Shown: positions 19,781-29,135 of the stretch, piece after piece
How the letters are laid out: each line of letters begins with the position of its first letter
Numbering within the stretch: the stretch's first letter is position 1
From: Gimesia benthica
GTDB taxonomy: Bacteria > Planctomycetota > Planctomycetia > Planctomycetales > Planctomycetaceae
Direction of reading: 5' to 3'
Assembly (NCBI RefSeq): GCF_009720525.1
Contig: NZ_CP043930.1
Location: 2,267,501-2,331,500, forward strand
Length of the DNA: 64,000 nt
Notes under the pieces: model-generated
Database searches by the model: none
Told to the model about the DNA's origin: nothing
What the model saw: the letters and a program-made list of their open reading frames with translations, nothing else
Program-made: the position numbers and the translations under genes

Positions 19781-19818
19781 AAAAAAGCCCCGCCTGGATT
19801 ATCCCGGCGGGGCCTTTT
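19781..19818. terminator. Bidirectional intrinsic terminator
   Basis: Perfect 8-bp stem GCCCCGCC (19787-19794) and GGCGGGGC (19806-19813), flanked by an A-run on the left and CTTTT on the right. It separates two convergent genes and can serve both strands. Confidence 0.85.
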
Positions 19819-19834
19819 AACGATTGATTCAAGC

Positions 19835-21136
19835 TCAGACACCACAGACAACCGAGGCACTGGCCTGGCCGAAAGTCGTGGTACTGATTTTCAGGAACAG
19901 CTTATTGTCGGTCGGCTGCGGTTCATTTCGAACGACATTCAACGGACAATCTGCATCCTGAGTTTCGTAGTTTAATGTCGCTGGAATCACTCCCTGCTTC
20001 AGTCCCACAAGTGAACCACTGGCTTCCACGATTCCACAAGCAGAACCAGAATTTCCGAAGTAACTCTTTAGGGCAGTAACCGGAATTTCTGTCGCCTTGT
20101 CACCAAAGATGTCACAGATCGCCTGGTACTCTTCGACATCCAGCTTGGTATCACCCAAACCGTGGGCATTGATATGACCAATATCTCCTGCTTCGACACC
20201 AGCTCGCTTAAACGCGAGTTTAATGGCATTAGCAATCGAAGTCCTGGTATCGGGAATACCATCCCGACCAACAACACAGGAAGCACCAGTCCCGAGCAGT
20301 TCGCCCCAGACCTTGGCCCCACGCTTCTCAGCATGAGACTTCTCTTCCAGCAACAGGGAGCAGGCTGCTTCTCCTACGACCTGACCATTGCGTGCCTTAT
20401 CAAAAGGACGAGAACGCTTAGAGAAATCTTCGGGAGAGTCAGCCAGTTCATCCCACAGCTTCGCGTGGATCGATTTGACTTCATGTATCCGGGTTCCAGT
20501 CACACCAGCGACCATGACATCTGCCCAGTCACGCTCAATGATCCGCTGAGCTTCACCCAGCACCAGATTCCCAGACGCCTCAGCCTGTGTGATCGAGTTA
20601 CTGGGACCGCGGGCATCCATCACGATTCCAATGTGACAGGCCGGCATGTTCGGCAGATATTTCAACAGCCAGAGCGGCTCCATCTTGGGAAGCCCGTCTG
20701 ACCCCCATCTTTCGTATTGGAACTCAGTGCCTTCGGTGCTGGCCATGCAGGCCGAGTAAAGCACTTCAGGAGGGCTGAGCATCAGGTTCGCACCAAACTC
20801 AATCCCGAAACGTTCACTGTCGACGGCTTCCAGGTCAATCCCGGAATCATCCATCGCCAGATTGGCAGAAGCAACTCCCAGCTGGATTTCGCGGCACATC
20901 ACTTTGAGGCTTCTGCGCTGCTGCTTCAGATACTCTTTTTTGATTGTACTGTCATTGAAATCGGCGACTTCAGCCACGCAGCAGTCTGGAGCTGCCAGAA
21001 ACTCATACAGCTCCGATTTTTTAATGCCCGAAGTCCCCGACATCAGACTGGCCTGAAACGCTTCTGTTCCAATTCCGATCGGGCTGAGAATCCCCATCCC
21101 GGTAATCAGAATACGACGTCGTGATTCTGTATTCAT
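19835..21136 (-). CDS. Beta-ketoacyl synthase-like protein lacking the catalytic Cys and one His
   Basis: 433 residues with the complete thiolase-type fold of FabF-class ketosynthases (ITGMGILSPIG start, GPSNSIT nucleophile region, HINAHG, LKSYFGN). The nucleophile position reads QAEASG, so Cys is replaced by Glu186. The first active-site His is kept (His325 in NAHG), while the second, in the K-x-x-x-GH motif, is Asn362 (KSYFGN). It therefore cannot condense acyl chains by the usual mechanism. Related chain-length factors (KS-beta) and KSQ domains also lack the Cys and act as partners or decarboxylases. It lies downstream of fabF on the same strand after a 414-bp gap and may pair with FabF or serve a separate pathway. 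Confidence 0.85.
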   Translation of the reverse strand: MNTESRRRILITGMGILSPIGIGTEAFQASLMSGTSGIKKSELYEFLAAPDCCVAEVADFNDSTIKKEYLKQQRRSLKVMCREIQLGVASANLAMDDSGIDLEAVDSERFGIEFGANLMLSPPEVLYSACMASTEGTEFQYERWGSDGLPKMEPLWLLKYLPNMPACHIGIVMDARGPSNSITQAEASGNLVLGEAQRIIERDWADVMVAGVTGTRIHEVKSIHAKLWDELADSPEDFSKRSRPFDKARNGQVVGEAACSLLLEEKSHAEKRGAKVWGELLGTGASCVVGRDGIPDTRTSIANAIKLAFKRAGVEAGDIGHINAHGLGDTKLDVEEYQAICDIFGDKATEIPVTALKSYFGNSGSACGIVEASGSLVGLKQGVIPATLNYETQDADCPLNVVRNEPQPTDNKLFLKISTTTFGQASASVVCGV

Positions 21137-21550
21137 TTGAATCTCTTTTGAAAGTCCCGCTAATCGAATATGCCGGCTGCTTGTGAATAATGTAACTTCA
21201 TCGTAGAGGATAATCCGGTCCAGACAAGACTTTTGCCTGCCTCAGCACTAAAAACCCTCATCCCAGGATAGATACTGCTGATTTTCAGGACGCCGAGACC
21301 ACCTATGAGCGACTGCTTTGAACTTGAACCCAGCTCAACCACAAAAAGCAGACATTCATACACTACTCTGACCCAGTAATGTACCGGCAACAGGGGATAG
21401 TCAAGACAATCAAGGCGCGATTTTCAAGCCTGACGCGACTGCCAGATCAATAATTATCCGGGAAATCTCCTCGGGAGCAGCAGGATGCCCATCGAGCACC
21501 AGGGAGATATACACACGAGCACACACTCGGCAGCAGAACACGCCCCGAAA
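21137..21550. other. Intergenic region between fabF and the ketosynthase-like gene
   Basis: No supported gene. One 76-codon frame on the minus strand (21160-21390) has no recognisable domain and no ribosome-binding site. The length suggests a separate promoter for the ketosynthase-like gene, but I see no strong hexamers. Confidence 0.5.
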
Positions 21551-22795
21551 TTATGGGGCTTTCTGCATAATCAGACAGGCGTTGTGCCCACCGAAGCCGA
21601 AGCTGTTCTTCATGACCCGTTCGAGTTTCATTTCGCGCGGCTCATTAGGAACATAATCGAGATTGCACTGCTCGTCTGGATTGTCCAGGTTGATCGTAGG
21701 CGGTGCGACCTGCTCCATCAGCGCCTTGACGCCCACCACAAACTCGACACCACCAGAAGCTCCCAGCAGGTGTCCCAGATGCCCCTTGGTACTGGAAACG
21801 GGCATCGATTTGACGTGCGAACCAAAAACGGTGTTGATGGCCACGGTTTCTGCAACATCACCCAGCGGTGTACTTGTACCATGCGTATTGATGTAATCAA
21901 TGTCTTCCGGGTTCAGCCCGGCATCCTTAATTGCATGCAGCATGGCACGGGCTGCACCACGACCTTCCGGATCGGGAGCCGTCATGTGCGTGCCATCAGC
22001 AGACATACCATAACCGACCACCTCAGCCAGAATCGGTACACCCCGCTTCTTAGCATGTTCATACTCTTCCAGAACGACGATGCCGGCACCTTCCGCCATC
22101 ACAAACCCGTCGCGATCACGATCGAAAGGACGGCTGGCCGCCTGGGGATCATCATTCCGTGTGGACAGAGCGTTCATCCGGGCAAAGCCGGAAAGCCCCA
22201 TCGGAGTGACTGCCGCCTCGCTGCCGCCAGTCACCATGATATCAGCCACATCATTTTGAATCAGCTTATAGGCATCGCCGATCGCATTCGTCGCCGAAGC
22301 ACAAGCAGTCGCCACAGCACTGTTGGGACCTTTCAGTTCATATGCAACTGAAATATTCCCGCTGGCAGCGTTGACCATCAGCTTGGGGATCATGAATGGC
22401 GACACTCGCGCCGGGCCCTGGTTGTAGAGCTTATCGTGCTGGTTTTCAATTTCATTCAAACCGCCGATACCACTGCCAATCAGGACGCCTCTGCGATAAG
22501 GATCTCCCTCAAACCCTTCCAGTTGTGCCTGACGGTAGGCAATATGTGCCCCAACCAGACCAAACTGGACGAAACGATCGACCCGCTTCAGATCTTTTGA
22601 AGAAAGATTCGTATAATCGGCTGCGTTGAAATCCTTGATTTCGCCGCCAAAACGGACTTTGTAGTCGGAGCAGTCAAAACGTTCGAGGGGACCGATACCG
22701 CTTTTACCAGCGCACAACTTGTCCCAAAACTCTGAGACATCTAAACCCAGAGCCGTTACGACAGAAACTCCGGTAACGACGACTCTCCTGCGCAT
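21551..22795 (-). CDS. fabF: Beta-ketoacyl-[acyl-carrier-protein] synthase II
   Basis: 414 residues, the normal length. FabF condenses malonyl-ACP with a growing acyl-ACP in type II fatty acid synthesis. The catalytic triad is complete: Cys165 (TACASATNAIG), His305 (YINTHGTSTPLGD) and His342 (KGHLGHLLGASG). The C-terminal motif NSFGFGGHNACLI is present. The start ATG gives the usual MRRRVVVTGVSVVTALG. It lies 83 bp after acpP in the same direction, the standard acpP-fabF order. Confidence 0.97.
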   Translation of the reverse strand: MRRRVVVTGVSVVTALGLDVSEFWDKLCAGKSGIGPLERFDCSDYKVRFGGEIKDFNAADYTNLSSKDLKRVDRFVQFGLVGAHIAYRQAQLEGFEGDPYRRGVLIGSGIGGLNEIENQHDKLYNQGPARVSPFMIPKLMVNAASGNISVAYELKGPNSAVATACASATNAIGDAYKLIQNDVADIMVTGGSEAAVTPMGLSGFARMNALSTRNDDPQAASRPFDRDRDGFVMAEGAGIVVLEEYEHAKKRGVPILAEVVGYGMSADGTHMTAPDPEGRGAARAMLHAIKDAGLNPEDIDYINTHGTSTPLGDVAETVAINTVFGSHVKSMPVSSTKGHLGHLLGASGGVEFVVGVKALMEQVAPPTINLDNPDEQCNLDYVPNEPREMKLERVMKNSFGFGGHNACLIMQKAP

Positions 22796-22878
22796 CCGAG
22801 AACACTTCCTACAATGAAAAGACAGGACCCTGTAGATTCAAAACGCTTGTGGTTTTTGTCTGATTAACGCGTATTTAA

Positions 22879-23112
22879 TCAGCTGGCTTTTTCAGTGATA
22901 TAGCCAACCACATCACCAACGGTTTTGATTTTGTCATAATCATCGTCAGGAATGGTGACATCGAATTCATCTTCGAATTCCATTACCAGTTCGACAATGT
23001 CGAGCGAATCAGCCTTCAGGTCGTCGATAAATTTGCTGTCCAGAGTGATGTCTTCTTTAGGATGGCCTAACTGCTCGCTTACGATACCAACCACTTTTTC
23101 TTCAATTGACAC
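22879..23112 (-). CDS. acpP: Acyl carrier protein
   Basis: 77 residues, acidic. It carries growing fatty acyl chains on a 4'-phosphopantetheine attached to the Ser of the [14 protein letters not shown] motif (residue about 36). Helix I starts [16 protein letters not shown]. It sits between fabD and fabF. A 389-bp gap upstream carries its own promoter candidate (23216-23244), fitting the usual need for very high ACP expression. Confidence 0.97.
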   Translation of the reverse strand: MSIEEKVVGIVSEQLGHPKEDITLDSKFIDDLKADSLDIVELVMEFEDEFDVTIPDDDYDKIKTVGDVVGYITEKAS

Positions 23113-23501
23113 GCTTCTTCTCCTTCACCGTCTTAGTGATAGTTTTTACTTTTTGTATGGCTGGAAACATCTTTACCATATCAACTTGTATGGATTCACC
23201 AACAGTTGTAGCGATGATATATCCAGTTTCCCGATTTATGTAAACCTTAAAATGCGACAAGAATTATGAGTCTTGTCTACTCCACCAGAGTTCTCTCATA
23301 ATCAGCCTCGACCAACTTTACCAGCCCGAGAACTGCTGATTTTGCCTTCTGATAGAATTTCCCTGTCGGAGCCTCGTAAGTTGTTGTAGCACAGATCGAT
23401 AGAATAGATCAAGCTCTGAATTTTTCAGACAGATGAACCGGAACTCACTACTGCCCTTTTGCATGCACTTTCGCATCTGAGGCACTTTTGCCCCAGATTT
23501 C
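23113..23501. other. Intergenic region upstream of acpP
   Basis: No supported gene; a 74-codon minus-strand frame overlaps the 3' end of fabD and has no domain features. The region holds the acpP promoter candidate. No clear FapR or FabR-type palindrome was seen. Confidence 0.5.
23216..23244 (-). promoter_or_regulatory. Sigma70-like promoter candidate for acpP
   Basis: On the minus strand TTTACA (23244-23239) and TATATC (23221-23216) are 17 bp apart, about 105 bp upstream of the acpP start. By-eye consensus match. Confidence 0.45.
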
Positions 23502-24410
23502 CTATGAATCGTTAACCGTCTCACAGGAAATCTTGCGATCAATACGCTTCATCAGCCCCTTGAGAACTTTCCCAGGACCGATTTCATAGAACTCATCAAA
23601 CCCCGCATCCAGCATGGCTCGGATTGAATCCTCCCAGAGCACAGGACTGAGAACCTGACGAATCAGTAATTCGCGAATCTCGTCCGGATCTTCATGAGTT
23701 TTAGCGTCCACGTTGGAAATCACTGGAATTTCCGGCTTTTTCAGCCCTACCCCTGCCAGTGCTTCAGACAGCTTGCTGTCAGCGGGCTTCATGATTTCTG
23801 TATGAAATGCACCAGCCACCGCCAAGGGAATTGCACGCCCACCTTCCTGCTCAGCCAGTTCCGCCGCCCGCTCACAGGCGCTGTTTTCACCTGACAAAAC
23901 AATATTACCCGGACACAGGTAATTGGCGATCCAGATCCTTCCAGCGGAAGACGCCGCCGCACAGATTTCTGCCACCTTATCCCGGTCCAATAACAGAATG
24001 CTGACCATACCGGAAGGGTTGGCATCCGCAGCAGCCTGCATGGCTTCACCGCGACGCTGAACGACCCGCAGGCCATCCTCAAAACTCATCGCACCTGCAA
24101 ATACCAGTGCCGTATATTCCCCCAGGCTCAATCCGGCCGTCATTTCGCACGCCAGAACCTTATCGGGAGAATCCGCCCGCAGCATTTCCAGAGCCGCCAG
24201 ACTGGTCACAAACAGAGCAGGCTGACTGATGACCGTAGAGTCCAGTTCCTCGCTTGGCCCTTCGAAGCAGAGCTTTGCCAGATCATACTGAAGAATATCT
24301 GCAGCGCGATCAAACAGCTCTTTCGCCGCCGGATATTTCTCGACGATGGTCTTACCCATACCTACATGTTGAGCACCCTGTCCGGGAAACAAAAAGGCGA
24401 TTCTGCTCAC
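23502..24410 (-). CDS. fabD: Malonyl-CoA:ACP transacylase
   Basis: 302 residues. FabD transfers malonate from CoA to ACP. It shows FPGQGAQHVGMG at the N-terminus, the nucleophile motif GLSLGEYTAL (Ser near residue 92) and the catalytic His in GAFHTEIM (about 201). The C-terminal EIGPGKVLKGLMKRI is conserved. It lies 53 bp after plsX in the rpmF-plsX-fabD order common in bacteria. No fabH or fabG gene is present in the run. Confidence 0.97.
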   Translation of the reverse strand: MSRIAFLFPGQGAQHVGMGKTIVEKYPAAKELFDRAADILQYDLAKLCFEGPSEELDSTVISQPALFVTSLAALEMLRADSPDKVLACEMTAGLSLGEYTALVFAGAMSFEDGLRVVQRRGEAMQAAADANPSGMVSILLLDRDKVAEICAAASSAGRIWIANYLCPGNIVLSGENSACERAAELAEQEGGRAIPLAVAGAFHTEIMKPADSKLSEALAGVGLKKPEIPVISNVDAKTHEDPDEIRELLIRQVLSPVLWEDSIRAMLDAGFDEFYEIGPGKVLKGLMKRIDRKISCETVNDS

Positions 24411-24463
24411 GGGTCGATCCCTCTAAATTGAACTTGCGCTGATCTAGTAAAGACGCCGCTATA

Positions 24464-25464
24464 TTAAGCTACCGGCTTTTGAGCCAGATGTTCGGCGATC
24501 TGGGAATTGATGCCACGATCCTTGAACATGATACTTCCTTTCAAGGCATTCGTGATAGAGTGGGCGTCGCTGGAACCATGACAGATAATGCAAATCCCGT
24601 CAATTCCCAGCAGAGGAGCTCCGCCAGTCTCATGATAGCGGAATCGCTTGGCCATCTCCTGAAACGCCTGCAATGCCTGTCCCTTCTCCTTGTCGAGGCT
24701 CCCCAGAATCTGCTGCGACGCTTCCTTCATCAGGAACTCGGCCATACCTTCGCTGACCTTGAGCACAACATTTCCGACGAAACCTTCACAGATCAGAACA
24801 TCGGCCTCGCCCTGGTACAAGCCCCGTCCTTCGACGTTACCCACGAAGCTCTCTTTAAGCGGGCTGTCGTTCAGCAGACGATAGGTATCACGATAAAGAT
24901 CGTTCCCCTTGACGTCTTCACTGCCGATATTGATCAGACCAACTTTGGGCGATGCGACGCCCAGCACTTCGCGTGCATAGATCTCCCCCATGACTGCATA
25001 CTGATACAGGTGCGCGGGACGAGCAGAAGGGTTTGCCCCGACGTCCATCAGAACAGCGTGGCCAGCAACAGTTGGTAGCGTGACGGCAATTCCGGGACGC
25101 TTGACTTCTTTGAGAAAGAGCCGCGTCTTCAAACCGGATGCGACTACCGCACCGGTATTGCCTGCACTGACAACCGCATCCACTTCGTGCGCCGCCATCA
25201 GTTTCCAGCAGACCGAGATAGAGCTGTCAGGCTTTTGCCGCATGGCTTCGGTGGGTTTTTCTTCCATCCCCACCACCTGACTGGCATGCACGATCGACAG
25301 ACGATCTCCGCTGTAACCGGAAGCCTCAATCTGTGATTCAAGAAGATCCTGCGGACCCACCAGCACCACTTCCAGAGCGGGTTCCGCCTGCAATGCGTCG
25401 ATCGCTCCCTTTATGTTCGGTTCAGGGGCAAAATCTCCCCCATTGCATCCAGTGCAATCCGCAT
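24464..25464 (-). CDS. plsX: Phosphate acyltransferase PlsX, with apparent one-base frameshift near the 5' end
   Basis: PlsX converts acyl-ACP to acyl-phosphate, the first committed step to phosphatidic acid. The ATG at 25464 has a GAGGA site upstream and encodes MRIALDAMG, the family N-terminus. The frame then stops after 17 codons. Adding one G to the five-G run at 25437-25441 (plus-strand C) restores GDFAPEPNIKGAIDALQAE, which joins the intact downstream frame of 309 residues (GVASPKVGLINIGSED, CEGFVGNVVLK, LLGIDGICIICHGSSD). Either a homopolymer sequencing error or a real frameshift; since plsX is usually essential, an error is more likely. The gene begins 6 bp after the rpmF stop. Confidence 0.9.
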
Positions 25465-25470
25465 GGGTGC

Positions 25471-25650
25471 TTAGTCCTCAGTATCAACGATGGTTCGCCC
25501 CTGATAGAAACCACAGTGAGGGCAAATGGCATGAGAAGGGGACGCGGTACCACATTGGGGACAATAGGTGGGCTTGCTAGCCTTTACACCATTGTGACTG
25601 CGTCTCTTACGAGAGTTGGATTTTGACATCCGTCTTTTTGGAACTGCCAT
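25471..25650 (-). CDS. rpmF: Large ribosomal subunit protein bL32
   Basis: 59 residues: starts MAVPKRRMSKSNSRKRRS and has the zinc-binding Cys pairs CPQC and CPHC characteristic of one bL32 form, ending FYQGRTIVDTED. It is a component of the 50S subunit near the peptidyl transferase region. It is the first gene of the rpmF-plsX-fabD run, a very widespread arrangement linking ribosome and lipid synthesis. The promoter candidate is at 25787-25816. Confidence 0.97.
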   Translation of the reverse strand: MAVPKRRMSKSNSRKRRSHNGVKASKPTYCPQCGTASPSHAICPHCGFYQGRTIVDTED

Positions 25651-25786
25651 GAATCAGACCGCCTTAAAACACCTGACTTAACTTAAACTGTATTAGTAAA
25701 ACAACTTACTGCATATTGACAGCAATAACATCATTCAGTGAGCGCACCGGGATCACTCCCACCCACCTTTCTGACAGGAATCGCAC

Positions 25787-25816
25787 ATACTACGCAATTT
25801 TTAAAACAACTGTCAA
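25787..25816 (-). promoter_or_regulatory. Sigma70-like promoter candidate for rpmF-plsX-fabD
   Basis: Minus strand TTGACA (25816-25811, perfect -35) and TAGTAT (25792-25787) with an 18-bp spacer, about 135 bp upstream of the rpmF ATG. Confidence 0.55.
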
Positions 25817-25861
25817 GCTACAGGGCACACATCAGACGATATCAAAAATGATATTTTTTGT

Positions 25862-25891
25862 TTGTGACACCTGACAAGACATCAGTATACA
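25862..25891 (+). promoter_or_regulatory. Promoter candidate for the secreted protein gene at 25931
   Basis: TTGTGA and TATACA with an 18-bp spacer, 40 bp upstream of the ATG. Weaker -35 than the divergent rpmF promoter 46 bp away. Confidence 0.35.
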
Positions 25892-25930
25892 TCAACATCA
25901 GCCATAAGATCAGGAAGATCGAGAATTGAC

Positions 25931-27181
25931 ATGACGGATCATCGTATCAATCGCCCCTTTTTCCAGTCCCTGCTCGTCGCCATCACCGTCCTGGCAACCA
26001 GCCTCGCCACAACTGAACACATGTCAGCATCCCCCGGGGCCATGACACCTCAGGAATTACAGGCTTTCGGTAAGGAAATTCAGCAGACCGCCTATTCGCA
26101 AGACTCTGCCAAATTCCGCGCACTGTTTGACTGGACCACATTCATCAATCGCGTTTTGGGTGACTACGAACAGAATCCAGCCGTGAAAGAGGCCATCCAG
26201 CCGGTCCGTAAGCAACTGGAAACCGCTTACTCCGAAAATAATCAGGGGATTGATTCAGAGATTCTGGCCGAAGTCGGCAGCGGAGCAGATTACCGCTTCC
26301 TCGCGATGCGTAAGGAAGACAACCAGTTCAAAGTCATTTTCCGCTTCCTGCGTCCCGACTGGACATTGAACTACCAGGCCCTGATCATCGAGAAGCAGGC
26401 CTCCGGCGAGCTGAAAATTGTCGACATCGACAGCCTTTCAACAGGCGAACTGATTTCCCAGTCTCTGCAGCGACTTTACCTGCCCGAAATCTATAAAGCA
26501 CATCTGGACGTCAAAGATAAACTCAGCGATCAGGAAAAGAGCCGGATCATTAACCAGAAAAAGCGGTACGACTTCCTGACAGCAGCAACTGATAAAACAG
26601 ATCCATTCCAGACATACACACAACTCCCGAACGAGTACAAAAACGAGAAAATCGTCCTGCTCTTCCTGGCTCAGAACACGATCGAAACTGAGAACGACAA
26701 AAAATACCAGTCTGTACTGGGCGCCTATCGGAAATATCATCCACAGGACCCGGCAGCAGAACTGCTCAGCATCGATTATTTCTCAATGACCAAACAATAC
26801 AAACAGGCCCTCGAAAGCATCGATCGCCTGACGGCTGCCATCAAAACCACCGACCCTTACCTCTATTCAGTACGGGCCGGAGTATTGATTGAAATGGGAG
26901 ATCACAACCTCGCAGGAAAATACGCCAGTAAAGCGTCTGAGCTCGAACCAGACCTGCTGCAGCCCTACCTGCACCTTATCAATCTTTCGGTCATGCAGGG
27001 ACAATTCGATGCCACCATCAAATACTTGGACGTTCTTAACGACAAATTCGGCTTTGCTTACGAAGACCTCGACCTGAGCGAACTGGAAAACTTTGATAAG
27101 TTCACAGCCTCTCCTCAGTTCAAACAGTGGCAGTCAGTCAAGAAAGTCGCCGCTCAACCAAAAGAGGGTTCGGTTAACTGA
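25931..27181 (+). CDS. Exported protein with TPR-like C-terminal half
   Basis: 416 residues of unknown function. An N-terminal hydrophobic segment (SLLVAITVLATSLATT) looks like a signal peptide. Residues about 40-180 form a mixed alpha/beta region without a domain I recognise. Residues about 230-370 look like tetratricopeptide helices (for example SMTKQYKQALESIDRLTAA and GDHNLAGKYASKASELEPD). Likely periplasmic or surface protein interaction role. It is transcribed away from rpmF and followed by a strong terminator hairpin at 27210-27242. Confidence 0.8.
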   Translation: MTDHRINRPFFQSLLVAITVLATSLATTEHMSASPGAMTPQELQAFGKEIQQTAYSQDSAKFRALFDWTTFINRVLGDYEQNPAVKEAIQPVRKQLETAYSENNQGIDSEILAEVGSGADYRFLAMRKEDNQFKVIFRFLRPDWTLNYQALIIEKQASGELKIVDIDSLSTGELISQSLQRLYLPEIYKAHLDVKDKLSDQEKSRIINQKKRYDFLTAATDKTDPFQTYTQLPNEYKNEKIVLLFLAQNTIETENDKKYQSVLGAYRKYHPQDPAAELLSIDYFSMTKQYKQALESIDRLTAAIKTTDPYLYSVRAGVLIEMGDHNLAGKYASKASELEPDLLQPYLHLINLSVMQGQFDATIKYLDVLNDKFGFAYEDLDLSELENFDKFTASPQFKQWQSVKKVAAQPKEGSVN

Positions 27182-27209
27182 TCGCAACCAGAGACGATCA
27201 CAATTCAAT

Positions 27210-27242
27210 CACCAGCAGCGGGAAACCATTCCCCTGCTGGTG
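27210..27242. terminator. Strong intrinsic terminator hairpin between convergent genes
   Basis: Stem CACCAGCAG-GGGAA pairing with TTCCC-CTGCTGGTG around loop ACCA, with one mismatch, followed on the plus strand by ATTTCGTTT. It separates the exported protein gene from the convergent DUF1559 gene. Confidence 0.75.
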
Positions 27243-27282
27243 ATTTCGTTTATAGATGTGGGGCACCACCGTTGATCAGAAA

Positions 27283-28325
27283 TTAAAACTCACCAACCAC
27301 CTGGCCATCATCTCGAACCGCCAGCCTTTGAAATGTGGAATTGATGTTCTGCAGATAATTGGCCGTGGAAACCGATCCCTTTTTGTAATCGATGTTCTCA
27401 CTCAGGAAATGCACCGATCCATCGCAGAAAACAAAATGCGCCCCACCAACATGATTACTGCTGAATCCTCGCACATCGTGCTCGGCTCCCGCCAACGCAT
27501 TGATTCCGTTATACGTCAGCCCAGCACCGCCATTCCATTTCCCTTGCGGGCATAACTGCTGCTCTGAGTATTATTCGAGCCGGAAAAGCCAATCACATTG
27601 GCGCCGCCCACCTTATTTGTACTCTTATAAATGTAAGCACGCTCGCCAACCAGGATTGTGTTGCTGCTACCATCGATGATATCCCGAAAACGAACCCGGG
27701 AATTCGCGTATCCAATTCCATGCGCCGCGCCATAGGAAACGGAATATACGGGAGGCGTCGTACTGTCCCAGGCGTTGGCCACCATCACATAATCGGAACG
27801 GGCAATCTGATAGGGTGTCGTACCATCTGTGACCGTAAAATTATAGTTGTTCGTACCGGAAACGTAGTCGTTAAGACTCGGCCCCGGATCTGAGGGACAG
27901 AGAAAAATAGCCAATGGTTGCTGTAATGCCTGTCGAGTACTGGCATTCGCCAGATTCTGATCCAACGTCATACCACCAATATTAAGCAGATTGTACAAGG
28001 GAGCCTGATCGATAAAAGGCATTATAAACGCCCCCCAGCCGTAAACACCCAGTTCTCCCTGATTGCAGCCAGACCAGACCGAAGCAGAACTGCAGTGCGT
28101 TTTAGTGACATATCCTGGAGGAAAGGTGTTGTGCACATCGTGATAGTTCTGCATCGCCAGTCCGATCTGCTTCATACTGTTTTTGCAGGTCGAACGTCGT
28201 GCCGCCTCGCGTGCCTGCTGAACCGCAGGCAGCAACAGCGCGATCAGGATTGCTATAATGGCAATCACCACCAGCAGTTCAATCAATGTGAATCCACGTT
28301 TCCTCAAGCTTCCAGACTGACTCAT
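27283..28325 (-). pseudogene. DUF1559 pilin-like protein gene, frameshifted by a 5-bp tandem duplication
   Basis: The start at 28325 has a GAGGAG site. The product opens with the type IV pilin-like motif [21 protein letters not shown], shortened here, then [23 protein letters not shown], typical of DUF1559. The frame stops after GNGMAVLG at 27516. Removing one copy of a perfect tandem CCATT pair (27530-27539) joins it in frame to [20 protein letters not shown] and to the family ending with [17 protein letters not shown] and VVGEF at 27283, which keeps the H-X9-DG motif. So the gene was intact until a recent 5-bp duplication. Such proteins are thought to be exported pseudopilins of unknown job. 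Sequencing error or a switchable repeat are other options. Confidence 0.85.
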
Positions 28326-28403
28326 GACGACGCTCCTCTTTATCTCAAAACACTGAAACAAAGCATACCACTCATCGAGAACGCAGCAGTCCCTTCGCGA
28401 ACA

Positions 28404-28787
28404 TTACTTTGATTTCATTTCGATATCGAACACGTTGTCTCCCGGTTGCACATCCAGTTTTAATTCACTCTTTGACCCGTATTTAGCTGGGATCTTGGGG
28501 CCGCTGGCATCAATGCCCCACTCCAGTCGCACCACACTGGGCCCCACCTTCACACCGGCTTCATCAATCAGATATTGGGCTGAGTAACTTCCATCCTCTT
28601 TCGTAGTAGCCCGGGAAGTGCGCCCCGTTTCCGGTTCGAACAGCAGATCCACACCAGAGAGCGGCTGACCATCCAGCGTGACCTTTCCATGCACCTGCCC
28701 CAGTTCGGGCATATCAGCACCGTGGCTGCTGCAACCAGCCAAAATGGAAATCAGTAACACAAACACCAGAAGAAACGACAGACGCAT
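28404..28787 (-). CDS. Small lipoprotein with carboxypeptidase-regulatory-like beta domain
   Basis: 127 residues from the ATG at 28787, which has an AAAGGA site; the open frame to 28940 adds residues that do not look coding. The signal peptide ends in a lipobox LAGCSS, so the protein is lipid-anchored. The mature part (VHGKVTLDGQPLSGVDLLFEPETG) is a beta-sandwich of the carboxypeptidase-regulatory type common in planctomycetes, often encoded beside DUF1559 genes, as here. Role unknown; a surface or periplasmic binding module. Confidence 0.85.
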   Translation of the reverse strand: MRLSFLLVFVLLISILAGCSSHGADMPELGQVHGKVTLDGQPLSGVDLLFEPETGRTSRATTKEDGSYSAQYLIDEAGVKVGPSVVRLEWGIDASGPKIPAKYGSKSELKLDVQPGDNVFDIEMKSK

Positions 28788-29135
28788 AACACAAGTCCTT
28801 TCCAGCGCGCAGGCGCGTACCCGGATGGAAAACAATGTATGCTGACATTGAACATGGAAATGGGGGAAATGATTTGGAATCCATGCAGGTGCAGAGCGCA
28901 GCCTGAATATTAAGACCTCATTAAGAAAATACCTTAACAATTTGAACTGTAAAGATGACTATTGATAAAATTGAGAATTTGTTCAGATATTCATTTCACC
29001 TTATATCACAGCTCAACAGCAGCATCTTCAGCCAGACAGACTGTTGTGTTTTACTCCTCGCAACACTAAAAGAGTGAGTAGGTTTTCATAACTTCTTCAA
29101 CACAGCCCACCTCAAGGTCAATACCTGCGATCGAC
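28788..29135. other. Divergent intergenic region
   Basis: 348 bp between the lipoprotein gene (minus) and the phosphatase gene (plus). AT-rich at 28905-29000, consistent with promoters, but no pair of hexamers stands out. No gene seen. Confidence 0.5.
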
